From Microbacterium sp. USTB-Y (lineage in GTDB: Bacteria; Actinomycetota; Actinomycetes; Actinomycetales; Microbacteriaceae), in NCBI RefSeq assembly GCF_023703415.1, contig NZ_JAGMTU010000004.1, forward strand, positions 1 through 64,000: 64,000 bases of DNA, written 5' to 3'. The stretch's first letter is position 1. The number at the start of each line of letters is the position of its first letter. The position numbers and the translations under genes were made by a program. The notes under the pieces are model-generated. The model was not told the DNA's origin. It did no database searches and saw nothing but the letters and a program-made list of their open reading frames with translations. Below are positions 1 through 7,766 of the stretch, one piece after another.

Positions 1-60
1 GGGGGCGGCGCGCGGGCCGTGGGGGTGGGCCCCCCGGCCCCCGGCCCCCGGGGGGGGGGG
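1..60. other. G/C-only low-complexity window edge
   Basis: The first 60 bases contain no A and only two T, with a run of more than ten G and several C blocks. This is unlike the coding sequence that follows. It may be a contig end with poor consensus, or a true G/C-rich 3' end of the fucosidase gene. The frame of that gene stays open through it, so no stop codon can be placed. Confidence 0.6.
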
Positions 61-1331
61 GCTGCGGCCACGGGCGCGAGGGTCAGCTCGATGACCGGGA
101 TGAGCACGTCGGGGCGCCGCACGGGCAGGTGCACGGTGAGCGTGCCCTCCTGCTCCCCCGCCGGAGTCATGAGCGACGCCTGCTGGTGCGGATCCGTCAC
201 CGAGGTCTTCAGCCAGGATCCGTCGTTCAGCAGACGCGCGTACGTGACGCGGTCCGCGAGCCCCTCGAGGTGCACGTAGCCGAGCGGCCAGGAGAACAGG
301 TGCAGGTAGAGGCGGTCGCCCCGCCGCGTGTAGACGCCCTCGCGCGGCGCGGCGAAGGGCGCATGGCCCGCGCCGACGATCGCGTCGCGGTGCAGGCGCA
401 TCCACTCGCCCAGCTCGGCGAGCACGGCCTCGTCGCGCGGCGCGATGCTCCCCCGGCCGTCCGGGCCGACGTTGAGCAGCATGTTGCCGTCCATCGCCAC
501 GGAGTCCGCGAGCATCTGGGCCAGCAGCACGGCGGACTTCTGATCGTGGTTGTCGCGGTGATAGCCCCAGGATCCGTTGATCGTCTGGCACGCCTCCCAC
601 ACCTGGGGGACGCCCTCCACGACGATCGGGGCGGTCGGCTGGTACTGCTCCGGCGTCACGAAGTCGGCGGGGATCCCGAGCCGGTCGTTCACGAGCATCT
701 GCGGCTGCAGCTCGCGGCAGAGCGCCAGGAGCGTCTCCGCGTCCCAATCCGCCGGCCCCTTCCCCGCCCAGCCGTCCTTCTCCTCGGGGTAGGTGAAGTC
801 GAAGAACAGGTAGTCGATGTCGCCGTACCGGGTGAGCAGCTCGCGCACCTGCCCGTGCAGGTACGCGCGGTAGCGATCCATGTCCCGCGCGCGGTTGCGC
901 TCGTGCTCGATCGCGTCGGCACGGCGAGGGTGGTTCCCATCCACCGTGAAGTCCGGGTGATGCCAGTCGATGAGCGAGTGGTACAGCCCCACCCGCAGTC
1001 CCTTGGCGCGCAGGGCGTCGACGTACTCGCGCACCAGATCACGCCCGCACGCCGTCATCGACGTGTAGTCGGTGAGCGCCGAGTCCCAGAGGCAGAACCC
1101 GTCGTGGTGCTTCGTGGTGAGCACGACGTAGCCCATCCCCGTCGCCTTCGCACGACGCGCGAGCGCGGTCGCGTCGAACAGGTCGGGGTCGAAGTGGTCG
1201 AAGTAGGCGCGATACTCCTCCGCCGTCAGGCGCTCGTAGTTCTGCACCCATTCGTGCCGGGCGGCCCCGCTGTAGAGGCCGAAATGCACGAACATCCCGA
1301 ACCGGGCCTCATCGAACCACTGCTGTCGCAT
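1..1331 (-). CDS. alpha-L-fucosidase (GH29), 3' end missing
   Basis: Glycoside hydrolase family 29 enzyme that releases L-fucose from fucosylated glycans. Translation from ATG 1331 gives about 440 residues with GH29 landmarks: the opening WFDEARFGMFVHFGLYSG, TTKHHDGFCLW near residues 72-82, and IDYLFFDFTYPE, whose Asp is at the usual nucleophile position. No signal peptide is visible, so the enzyme is probably cytoplasmic and acts on imported fucosides. It is the last gene of a leftward fucose operon, 35 nt after fucU, and would feed L-fucose to the downstream catabolic enzymes. The C-terminus runs into the G/C-only edge and no stop is seen. At about 422 residues before that region it is near full length. 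Family assignment is firm; substrate linkage is unknown. Confidence 0.9.
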   Translation of the reverse strand, partial: MRQQWFDEARFGMFVHFGLYSGAARHEWVQNYERLTAEEYRAYFDHFDPDLFDATALARRAKATGMGYVVLTTKHHDGFCLWDSALTDYTSMTACGRDLVREYVDALRAKGLRVGLYHSLIDWHHPDFTVDGNHPRRADAIEHERNRARDMDRYRAYLHGQVRELLTRYGDIDYLFFDFTYPEEKDGWAGKGPADWDAETLLALCRELQPQMLVNDRLGIPADFVTPEQYQPTAPIVVEGVPQVWEACQTINGSWGYHRDNHDQKSAVLLAQMLADSVAMDGNMLLNVGPDGRGSIAPRDEAVLAELGEWMRLHRDAIVGAGHAPFAAPREGVYTRRGDRLYLHLFSWPLGYVHLEGLADRVTYARLLNDGSWLKTSVTDPHQQASLMTPAGEQEGTLTVHLPVRRPDVLIPVIELTLAPVAAAPPPRGPGAGGPTPTARAPP

Positions 1332-1366
1332 CTCTGCCTCTTCCTCGATCCTCGGGTGGGTGCGGT

Positions 1367-1786
1367 TCAGGCGGAGGGGTGCCCGACGACGCCCTTGCGC
1401 AGCAGCGCGTTGCCGTACTTGCGGGTCTCCCCCGTGCGCACCATGAGGTAGGCCCCCTGCGCGACGTCGTAGTACGCGAAGCGCTCCACGAAGCGCGTGG
1501 TCTCCTCGTCCGTGCCGGCGGCCGCCATGAGCTCCCGCTGCACGTCGAGCACCGTCGCGTCGGCCGACTCCATGAGGTCCATGCCCGGGGCGTCGTCGAG
1601 GGGCAGCACCGAGCGGATCGCGGCGACCACGGCCGGCGTCGTGGTGCCGGGCAGATCGACCACGCGCGCGCCGAGCGCCCACGCCGGGAAGTGCGCGTCG
1701 GCCACGACGACCGCGTCGGAGTGTCCCATCCGGTCGAGGTGCAGCAGCAGCTCACCGGTGAGCAGGGGGTCGATTCCTTCGAGCAT
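1367..1786 (-). CDS. fucU: L-fucose mutarotase (RbsD/FucU family)
   Basis: A 139-residue RbsD/FucU protein that interconverts alpha and beta anomers of L-fucose. Family features are the N-terminal MLEGIDPLLTGELLLHLDRM, the H20-type GHSD motif (GHSDAVVVADAHFP) and the C-terminal TGETRKYGNALLRKGV, which contains the conserved Tyr-Gly-Asn. The length is typical. ATG 1786 follows an AGGAG Shine-Dalgarno. It sits between the fucosidase and the L-fucose dehydrogenase-like gene, where a mutarotase would supply the beta anomer preferred by the dehydrogenase. RbsD acting on ribose is the alternative, but the fucose neighbours argue against it. Confidence 0.9.
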   Translation of the reverse strand: MLEGIDPLLTGELLLHLDRMGHSDAVVVADAHFPAWALGARVVDLPGTTTPAVVAAIRSVLPLDDAPGMDLMESADATVLDVQRELMAAAGTDEETTRFVERFAYYDVAQGAYLMVRTGETRKYGNALLRKGVVGHPSA

Positions 1787-1798
1787 GAGGACTCCTGT

Positions 1799-2779
1799 TC
1801 AGGAAGGGATGAGAGCTTCGGCCGCGAGCTCGCGCCAGAGGTCCGCGGGGATGTCGAGGGCGGCGAGCTGCGCGTTCTGGCGCAGCTGCTCCGGACGGCT
1901 CCCGCCCACCACGACCGACGTCACGACCGGGGACTGCAGCGGGTACTGTATCGCGGCCGCGGGCAGCGGGACCCCGTGCGCGCGGCAGATGTCCGCGATC
2001 CGGGTGAGACGCTGCCAGAGCTCCTCCGGCAGCGCGCCGTACTCGTAGCGACCGTCGCGGCGCGGCTCGCTCTGCGCGAGCAGGCCCGAGTTGAAGACCG
2101 AGGCGGCGACGATGTCGGTCCCGCGCTCGGCGCAGGCCGGGATCACGTCCGCCGCCGCAGGCTGCTCGAGCAGGGTGTAGCGCCCGGCGACCATGATCGT
2201 GTCGAGGTCGGCGGAGCGCACCGCGGCGGTCAGGGCCGCGGCCGTCATGGATCCGATGCCGATCCGGCCGACCTCCCCCTGGGCACGCAGCGCCTCGAGC
2301 GCGGGGAACGCCTCGGAGAGCGCCAGATCCAGGTCGTGCCGTTCCGGGTCGTGCAGGTAGAGGATGTCGATGCGCTCGATCCCGAGGCGCTCGCGCGACT
2401 CGTCGAGGCTCGCGCGGATCCCCGCGTCCGAGAAGTCCCAGACGCGCTGCAGGTCGTCCGGCACGAAGAAGTCGTTGTCGGTGTCGAGACCGCCCGCGAC
2501 GTGGCCGGGATTCGGACGGAGCAGGCGGCCCGCCTTGGTGGAGAGCACGTACTCGTCACGCGGCTTGGTCTGCAGGAAGGCGCCGAGACGTCGCTCCGAG
2601 AGCCCGAGCCCGTAGTGCGGGGCCGTGTCGTAGAGGCGGATCCCGCTCTCCCAGGCCGCGTCCAGCACGGCCCAGGCCTCGTCGTCGGTCAGCGCGCGGA
2701 ACAGGTTGCCGACGTTCGCGGCGCCGTATCCCAGAGCCGGGACGCCGGGCCGCGTCGTGGCGTCGACGGACTCAGACAT
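1799..2779 (-). CDS. Aldo/keto reductase, probable L-fucose dehydrogenase
   Basis: A 326-residue aldo/keto reductase that probably oxidises L-fucose to L-fucono-lactone with NAD(P). The AKR tetrad is present: Asp51 and Tyr56 in [11 protein letters not shown], Lys82 in STKAGRLL and His143 in YLHDPER. The C-terminal [13 protein letters not shown] cofactor loop is also seen. Its closest known group is D-threo-aldose/L-fucose dehydrogenase. The start ATG 2779 overlaps the stop of the upstream fuconate dehydratase by 8 nt, implying translational coupling in the same operon. The substrate is inferred from the pathway context; the enzyme could also act on D-arabinose or L-galactose, which share the threo configuration. 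Confidence 0.85.
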   Translation of the reverse strand: MSESVDATTRPGVPALGYGAANVGNLFRALTDDEAWAVLDAAWESGIRLYDTAPHYGLGLSERRLGAFLQTKPRDEYVLSTKAGRLLRPNPGHVAGGLDTDNDFFVPDDLQRVWDFSDAGIRASLDESRERLGIERIDILYLHDPERHDLDLALSEAFPALEALRAQGEVGRIGIGSMTAAALTAAVRSADLDTIMVAGRYTLLEQPAAADVIPACAERGTDIVAASVFNSGLLAQSEPRRDGRYEYGALPEELWQRLTRIADICRAHGVPLPAAAIQYPLQSPVVTSVVVGGSRPEQLRQNAQLAALDIPADLWRELAAEALIPS

Positions 2780-4079
2780 GCGCGCCCGCCTCCCGGTGCT
2801 CGCCGGTCCAGGTGAACTCCGCGCGGCTCGCCGCCTTCATCTCCATGCCGTTGCCGGGCTCCGTCGGAGCCGTGTAGGAACCGCCGCGGATGTCGGTCGG
2901 CACCGCGAAGTGCTCGTGCAGGTGGTCCACGTACTCGATCATGCGCCCTTCGCGGCTTCCGGAGACGGCGACGAAGTCGAACATGGAGAGGTGCTGCACG
3001 GCCTCGCACAGGCCGACGCCGCCGGCGTGCGGGCACACCGGCACGCCGAACTTCGCGGCGAGCAGCAGGTTCGCGATGTTCTCGTTCACGCCGGCCACGC
3101 GCACCGCGTCGATCTGCATGACCTGGATGGCCTCGGCCTGCAGCAGCTGCTTGAAGATCATCCGGTTCTGCGCGTGCTCGCCGGTCGCGACGCGGATCGG
3201 CGCCACGCCACGGGCGATCTCGGCGTGCCCGAGCACGTCGTCGGGGCTCGTCGGCTCCTCGATCCACGCGGGACGGAACTCGGCGAGCGCGTTCACCCAG
3301 GCGATCGCCTCGGAGACCTCCCAGCGCTGGTTGGCGTCGATCGCGATCGGGAAGTCGGGGCCGCACACCTCGCGGGCCTTGCGGAACCGCCGGATGTCGT
3401 CGTCGAGGTCGGCGCCGACCTTGAGCTTGATCTGCGTGAACCCGTCGGCCATCGCCTCCCGGGCGAGGCGCTCGAGCTTCTCGTCCGAGTAGCCCAGCCA
3501 GCCGGGACTCGTCGTGTAGCCCGGGTACCCAGTCGCGAGCAACTGCTGCTCCCGCTCGGCGCGGCCGGGCTCGGCGGCGCGCAGGATCGCCAGGGCGTCC
3601 TCGCGGGTGAGCGCGTTGGTGAGGTAGCGGAAGTCGACGAGATCGACGAGCTGCTCCGGCGTCATCCGGGAGAGGAGCTGCCAGAGCGGAAGCCCTGCGC
3701 GCTTGGCCTTGATGTCCCACAGCGCGTTGATCACGGCGCCGATCGCCATGTGCATGACGCCCTTCTCCGGGCCGAGCCAGCGCAGCTGCGAGTCGCCGAT
3801 GATCTCCCGGAACGTGCCGCCCATGTCGTCGAGCAGCGGCTCCAGCTCGCGGCCCACGAGATGCCCGGCGAGCGCGTCGATGCCCGCGACCTGCACGTCG
3901 TTGCCGCGGCCGATCGTGAACACGAACGCGTGCCCGTCGATGCCGTCGGCCGCGTCGGTTCGCACGATCACGTAGGCCGCGGAGTAGTCGGGGTCGGGGT
4001 TCATCGCGTCGGAGCCGTCGAGGCTGAGCGAGGTGGGGAATCGGATGTCGCTGGTCTCCAGCGCGACGATGCGGCTCAC
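2772..4079 (-). CDS. L-fuconate dehydratase (enolase superfamily)
   Basis: Removes water from L-fuconate to give 2-keto-3-deoxy-L-fuconate. From GTG 4079 the product is 435 residues, the usual length. It carries enolase/mandelate-racemase active-site residues: KxK at Lys218/Lys220 (QIKLKVGAD), Asp248 (IDANQRW), Glu274 (WIEEP), Glu301 (ATGEHAQ) and His351 (CPHAGGVGL). The start [17 protein letters not shown] was chosen because AGGAG lies just upstream and the longer reading (to 4157) crosses the promoter and operator. It is the first gene of the leftward fucose operon, reading away from the divergent promoter at 4143-4176. Assignment is strong given the pathway neighbours. Confidence 0.93.
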   Translation of the reverse strand: MSRIVALETSDIRFPTSLSLDGSDAMNPDPDYSAAYVIVRTDAADGIDGHAFVFTIGRGNDVQVAGIDALAGHLVGRELEPLLDDMGGTFREIIGDSQLRWLGPEKGVMHMAIGAVINALWDIKAKRAGLPLWQLLSRMTPEQLVDLVDFRYLTNALTREDALAILRAAEPGRAEREQQLLATGYPGYTTSPGWLGYSDEKLERLAREAMADGFTQIKLKVGADLDDDIRRFRKAREVCGPDFPIAIDANQRWEVSEAIAWVNALAEFRPAWIEEPTSPDDVLGHAEIARGVAPIRVATGEHAQNRMIFKQLLQAEAIQVMQIDAVRVAGVNENIANLLLAAKFGVPVCPHAGGVGLCEAVQHLSMFDFVAVSGSREGRMIEYVDHLHEHFAVPTDIRGGSYTAPTEPGNGMEMKAASRAEFTWTGEHREAGAHV

Positions 4080-4142
4080 GGTTCTCCTGTTCTGGGCCGA
4101 AGTCGGGGCGGTGGCGCGGAAGGCCGTCATGGGCCCCGACAG

Positions 4143-4176
4143 TTGGAGTGTAAACATCGGATGTCTATACTGTCAA
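4143..4176. promoter_or_regulatory. Overlapping divergent fucose promoters
   Basis: Rightward promoter: -35 TTGGAG at 4143-4148, a 17-nt spacer and -10 TATACT at 4166-4171, serving the hydrolase gene at 4246. Leftward promoter on the other strand: -35 TTGACA (4176-4171), an 18-nt spacer and -10 TACACT (4152-4147), serving the dehydratase at 4079. The two promoters occupy the same DNA face to face and both spacers contain the operator ACATCGGATGT, so one bound repressor would shut both. Confidence 0.7.
4154..4164. promoter_or_regulatory. Predicted GntR operator, copy 1
   Basis: ACATCGGATGT is an inverted repeat (ACATC-G-GATGT) located in the spacers of both divergent fucose promoters. The identical 11-mer occurs again at 6718-6728, beside the GntR regulator gene. 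FadR-type GntR proteins bind short palindromes of this kind; the pairing with this regulator is inferred. Confidence 0.75.
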
Positions 4177-4245
4177 CGCGGGATGCATCCGCTCACGTCG
4201 TTCCGGCGGCGGATCCACCCATCCCTCTGAGAAGGCAGGAGAATC

Positions 4246-5106
4246 ATGAAGTTCGCGCGTCTGGGCGACCCCGGATCCGAGATCCCGGTCGTCATCGCCG
4301 AGGGCCGTACCTACGATCTTCGGCCCGTGACCTCCGATGTGAACGGCGACTTCCTCGCCGCCGACCCGGTGGGCCGCACGCGTGCCGCCCTGGATGCCGG
4401 AGCCCTCCCCGAACTGGCCGACGCCGTCGCGCAGCGCATCGGAGCGCCGATCGCGCGCCCCAGCGCCGTGATCTGCGTCGGGCAGAACTACGCCGCCCAC
4501 GCCCGCGAGTCGGGCGCGGAGCCGCCCACCGTGCCGATCCTGTTCCTGAAGACGCCGAACACCGTCGTGGGTCCCGACGACGCGGTGACGATCCCGCGCG
4601 GCAGCGAGAAGACGGACTGGGAGGTGGAGCTCGGCGTCGTGATCGGATCCCGCGCCGCCTACCTCGACTCCCCCGCCGACTCCGCGGCGCACATCGCCGG
4701 ATACGTGGTGTGCAACGACGTCTCGGAGCGGGCCTTCCAGATGGAGGTCTCCGGCGGGCAGTGGTCCAAGGGCAAGGCGGCCTTCGGGTTCAACCCGACC
4801 GGGCCGTGGCTCGTGACCCCCGACGAGGTCGACGTGCAGAACCTGCGGCTGCGCAGCTTCGTGAACGGCGAGCCGCGGCAGGACTCGAACACGAACGACA
4901 TGATCTTCCCCGTCGCGGAGATCGTGCACCACATCTCGCAGTACATGACCCTCGAGCCCGGGGACCTCATCCTCACGGGCACCCCGCAGGGCGTCGCGTT
5001 CGGCGGGAAGTTCCCGTACCTCCGCGCCGGGGACGTCGTCGAGATCGACATCGAGGGGCTGGGGAGCCAGCGTCAGGAATTCATCGCATGGGAGGCACAG
5101 GCATGA
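4246..5106 (+). CDS. FAH-family hydrolase, probable 2,4-diketo-3-deoxy-L-fuconate hydrolase
   Basis: A 286-residue fumarylacetoacetate hydrolase family protein. It has an N-terminal cap region, then QNYAAHARESG (about 81-91), the Mg-binding acidic motif WEVELGVVIG near 125, NDVSERAFQ and the C-terminal LEPGDLILTGTPQGV signature. In the non-phosphorylative fucose pathway this family cleaves 2,4-diketo-3-deoxy-L-fuconate into pyruvate and L-lactate. The start has a good AGGAG. Its stop overlaps the ATG of the next gene (ATGA), which encodes the dehydrogenase that would make this substrate. Other FAH substrates are possible, but the gene set makes this the best call. Confidence 0.85.
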   Translation: MKFARLGDPGSEIPVVIAEGRTYDLRPVTSDVNGDFLAADPVGRTRAALDAGALPELADAVAQRIGAPIARPSAVICVGQNYAAHARESGAEPPTVPILFLKTPNTVVGPDDAVTIPRGSEKTDWEVELGVVIGSRAAYLDSPADSAAHIAGYVVCNDVSERAFQMEVSGGQWSKGKAAFGFNPTGPWLVTPDEVDVQNLRLRSFVNGEPRQDSNTNDMIFPVAEIVHHISQYMTLEPGDLILTGTPQGVAFGGKFPYLRAGDVVEIDIEGLGSQRQEFIAWEAQA

Positions 5107-5855
5107 CCGGTCAGGTGGAAGGGCTCGTCGCGATCGTCACGGGCGGCGCATCGGGGATCGGCGCGGCGATCGCCGCGCAGCTGCACGAGCAGGGCGCCGA
5201 GGTCGCGGTGCTCGACCGCGACGTGACCGGCGCGGATCCGCGCTTCGCCGCCTTCACGGCCGACGTGTCGGACCGGGCGAGCGTGGACGCGGCCGTCGCC
5301 GCCATCGGCGAGCGCTTCGGCCGCATCGACATCGTGGTGAACAACGCCGGGATCGGCGCACAGGGCGACGTCGCCGCGAACGGCGACGACGAGTGGGCGC
5401 GCGTGCTCTCGATCAACGTGACGGGCATCGCCCGCGTCTCCGCCGCGGCACTGCCCTGGCTGCGGAAGTCCCCGGCCGCCGCGATCTGCAACACCGCCTC
5501 GATCGCCTCGACCACGGGGCTGCCGCAGCGCGCGCTCTACTCCGCCTCGAAGGGCGCCGTGTCCGCGCTCACCCGGGCGATGGCGGCGGATCATCTCCGC
5601 GAGGGGATCCGCGTCAACGCGGTCAACCCTGGCACCGCCGACACCCCGTGGGTGGGACGGCTGCTCGACTCCGCCTCCGACCCCGCCGCGGAGCGCGCCG
5701 CGCTCAACGCCCGCCAGCCGCACGGTCGCCTGGTGTCGCCGGACGAGGTCGCCGGCGCCGTGCTGTACCTCGTCAGCCCGACCTCCGGATCCACCACCGG
5801 CACCTCCATCGAGGTCGACGGCGGCATGGCCCAGCTGCGCCTGCGCGCCGAGTAG
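5103..5855 (+). CDS. SDR oxidoreductase, probable 2-keto-3-deoxy-L-fuconate dehydrogenase
   Basis: A 250-residue classical short-chain dehydrogenase. The cofactor motif TGGASGIG spans residues 13-20, NNAG 80-83, and the catalytic residues are Ser133, Tyr146 and Lys150 (YSASK). It ends in SGSTTGTSIEVDGG, the usual C-terminal cofactor segment. In this pathway it would oxidise 2-keto-3-deoxy-L-fuconate to the 2,4-diketo acid that the preceding gene product cleaves. The start ATG 5103 sits in an ATGA overlap with the hydrolase stop and has GGGAGG upstream. It closes the rightward two-gene operon. Confidence 0.85.
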   Translation: MTGQVEGLVAIVTGGASGIGAAIAAQLHEQGAEVAVLDRDVTGADPRFAAFTADVSDRASVDAAVAAIGERFGRIDIVVNNAGIGAQGDVAANGDDEWARVLSINVTGIARVSAAALPWLRKSPAAAICNTASIASTTGLPQRALYSASKGAVSALTRAMAADHLREGIRVNAVNPGTADTPWVGRLLDSASDPAAERAALNARQPHGRLVSPDEVAGAVLYLVSPTSGSTTGTSIEVDGGMAQLRLRAE

Positions 5856-5900
5856 CCGGGCTCCGGGGCCGCTTCGGCCGGCTCCCCCACCGGCTTCCGC

Positions 5901-5982
5901 TGCTCCCGTCGCAGAAGAGCTGCTCCCGTCGCAGAAGATGTCGCTGACCGGCGTTCAGAACGACATCTTCTGCGACGGGAGC
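5901..5982. repeat. 22-bp perfect inverted repeat plus a direct half copy
   Basis: Arms at 5922-5943 and 5961-5982 are exact reverse complements of 22 nt (GCTCCCGTCGCAGAAG...). The 17-nt loop has its own 4-bp stem (CTGA 5944-5947 with TCAG 5955-5958). An extra 18-nt copy of the left arm (TGCTCCCGTCGCAGAAGA) lies at 5901-5918, exactly 20 nt before the second copy at 5921-5938. No T-run follows. It lies between convergent genes, so it may end transcription from both sides, but the partial third copy looks like a REP/MITE-type element. Confidence 0.8.
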
Positions 5983-6014
5983 GGTTCGAGCCGCCGCGAG
6001 CGGTGGGAACGGAC

Positions 6015-6692
6015 TCAGGCCTGGGCAGCCTGGCGCAGCCAGCGCTCGACGCCCGCGATGTGCGCGGTGGCGAGCGAGGTCGCGAGGGCGGGGTCGTGCT
6101 GCGCGATCGCATCGGCGATGGCGCGATGCTCGGACAGCGTGCGCTCGACCGCCCCCTGCTCGGTGAGCCCGCGCCAGACCCGGGCACGGATGGTCTGGCT
6201 CGACAGGCTGTCGATGAGGCTCGCGAGATAGCCGTTGCCGGTCATCTGCACGATCTCGCGGTGGAAGCGGATGTCGTGAGCCACGAGGTCGTCGATCGAG
6301 ACGGCGGCGTCGACCCCGTCGATCTCCGCCTGCAGCGTCGCGATCGCCTCATCATCGCCGTGGGTCGCAGCGAGGCCGGTCGCCTGGGACTCCAGCATGC
6401 GACGCACCGCGAACAGCTCGAGCAGGGAGTCGTCGTCGTGCATGTCGACGACGAAGCTGATCGCCTCGAGGAGGAGGTGCGGCTCGAGACTCGTCACATA
6501 GGTGCCGTCCCCGCGGCGCACGTCGAGGACGCGGATCACCTCGAGCGCCTTGACCGCCTCGCGCATCGAGTTGCGGCTCAGGCCGAGGCGCTCGGCGAGT
6601 TCCTTCTCCGGCGGCAGCCGATCGCCGGGGCCGAGCTCGCCCGACACGATCATCGCCTTGATCTTCTCGATCGCCTCGTCGGTGACTGCCAT
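6015..6692 (-). CDS. GntR/FadR-type transcriptional regulator of fucose genes
   Basis: A 225-residue regulator with an N-terminal winged helix-turn-helix (about 5-70, LPPEKELAERLGLSRNSMREA) and a C-terminal FCD domain. The FCD metal/ligand residues Asp140, His144, His189 and His211 are all present. Proteins of this group repress sugar-acid operons until a pathway intermediate binds. The start ATG 6692 has -10 TAGGAT 6 nt upstream, so the mRNA is probably leaderless. It diverges from the fuconolactonase gene; between the two lies ACATCGGATGT (6718-6728), repeated in the main fucose promoter, which suggests autoregulation plus control of the whole unit. The ligand is unknown. Confidence 0.88.
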   Translation of the reverse strand: MAVTDEAIEKIKAMIVSGELGPGDRLPPEKELAERLGLSRNSMREAVKALEVIRVLDVRRGDGTYVTSLEPHLLLEAISFVVDMHDDDSLLELFAVRRMLESQATGLAATHGDDEAIATLQAEIDGVDAAVSIDDLVAHDIRFHREIVQMTGNGYLASLIDSLSSQTIRARVWRGLTEQGAVERTLSEHRAIADAIAQHDPALATSLATAHIAGVERWLRQAAQA

Positions 6693-6717
6693 GGCGTCAT
6701 CCTAGGCGCTGGAGCGA

Positions 6718-6728
6718 ACATCGGATGT
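6718..6728. promoter_or_regulatory. Predicted GntR operator, copy 2
   Basis: Second exact copy of ACATCGGATGT, in the 75-bp gap between the divergent gntR (6692) and fuconolactonase (6768) genes. It would allow the regulator to control its own gene and the lactonase. Confidence 0.75.
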
Positions 6729-6767
6729 CTGCGCCACACGGGCCGCGATCTGCGAAAGAATGTCACC

Positions 6768-7637
6768 ATGCGTCTCCTCGACTCCCACCTGCACCTGTGG
6801 GATCCCTCCCGCCTCGACTACACCTGGCTCGACGGACCGCTGGCTCAGCGGTACGCCGCCGAGGAGCTCGCCAAGGCGTCCCTCACCGGCGCCGAGCGGG
6901 CTGCGGCGATCTTCGTGCAGGCGGAGTGCGTCGAGGCGGAGTTCCTCGACGAGGTGCGCTGGGTCTCCGAGACCGCCGCGCGCACCGGCGTGATCGGCAT
7001 CGTGGCGGGGGCACGGCTCGACCGGGGCGAGCAGACGACCGCGCATCTCGACGCGCTCGTCGGCCTCACCGGGGTCGTCGGCGTGCGGCACAACCTCCAG
7101 GACGAGCCCGACGGCACCGCCCGCCACGACGCCTTCCGTGCGGGTGCCGCCGCCGTGGCCGCGCGCGGGCTCCGCTTCGACGCCTGCGTGCGCGCCCACC
7201 AACTCCCCGACGTCTCCGATCTCGCCGGGGCGGTGCCTGCGCTGCCGATCGTGCTGGACCATCTCGGGAAGCCGTCCGTCGGCACCGCCGCGGATCCGCT
7301 CCGCCCCGACGCCGGCTGGCTGCGCGACCTGCGCGCACTGGCGGCGCATCCGCGGGTCGCCGTGAAGCTCTCCGGGCTGCCCGCGGAAGCCGGAGGCCTC
7401 TGGAGCCCGGCCCAGGTGATCCCCTTCCTCGATGCGGCCGCCGACGCGTTCGGATCCGACCGCCTGCTCTGGGGCAGCGACTGGCCCGTCTCGGCGATCA
7501 CCGGCGAGGCGTGCGAGTACCGGGCGGAGAGCCGCGGGCTCTGGGCCGAGACGGTGGTGGAGTGGGCGGCGGCCCGAGGCCTCGACGCCGACGCCGTCCT
7601 CTGGGGCAACGCGGCGAGGTTCTACGGCGTGGGCTGA
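6768..7637 (+). CDS. Amidohydrolase, probable L-fucono-1,5-lactonase
   Basis: A 289-residue amidohydrolase of the COG3618 (predicted TIM-barrel lactonase) group. It opens with MRLLDSHLHLWDP, giving the HxH metal motif at His7/His9, and has VLDHLGKPS near 165 and LLWGSDWPVS near 240 with the conserved Asp. The group includes L-fuconolactonases that open the lactone formed by the dehydrogenase before dehydration. The start is ATG 6768; longer readings run through the regulator's promoter. It is a single gene divergent from gntR, with the shared operator upstream. It completes the fucose-to-fuconate section. Confidence 0.85.
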   Translation: MRLLDSHLHLWDPSRLDYTWLDGPLAQRYAAEELAKASLTGAERAAAIFVQAECVEAEFLDEVRWVSETAARTGVIGIVAGARLDRGEQTTAHLDALVGLTGVVGVRHNLQDEPDGTARHDAFRAGAAAVAARGLRFDACVRAHQLPDVSDLAGAVPALPIVLDHLGKPSVGTAADPLRPDAGWLRDLRALAAHPRVAVKLSGLPAEAGGLWSPAQVIPFLDAAADAFGSDRLLWGSDWPVSAITGEACEYRAESRGLWAETVVEWAAARGLDADAVLWGNAARFYGVG

Positions 7638-7692
7638 TCGCCCTGTCGCCCGTTCAGGCAGACCTCGCACGGTTCTCAGGAATGTCATCAGG

Positions 7693-7722
7693 TTGGTGAG
7701 TGAGGCTTGCCTTACCTACGAT
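7693..7722 (+). promoter_or_regulatory. Iron-transport promoter with DtxR/IdeR-like box
   Basis: Likely -35 TTGGTG (7693-7698), an 18-nt spacer and -10 TACGAT (7717-7722). Within it, 7696-7714 (GTGAGTGAGGCTTGCCTTA) matches the 19-nt DtxR/IdeR iron-box consensus at 13 positions, including the central AGGCT and CCT blocks. It precedes the ferric-iron ABC operon, where such a box would give repression by Fe(II)-loaded DtxR. Confidence 0.55.
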
Positions 7723-7766
7723 GTGATTCGCGACCTCCGCATCACCCCCGCCACGAAGGACTCTCC

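Noticed and set aside
2706..5855. 1,049-codon open frame on the plus strand across the fucose operon
   Set aside because: Its first two thirds are antisense to the dehydratase and dehydrogenase and are Arg/His/Val-rich without domains; only the SDR at 5103-5855 is real.
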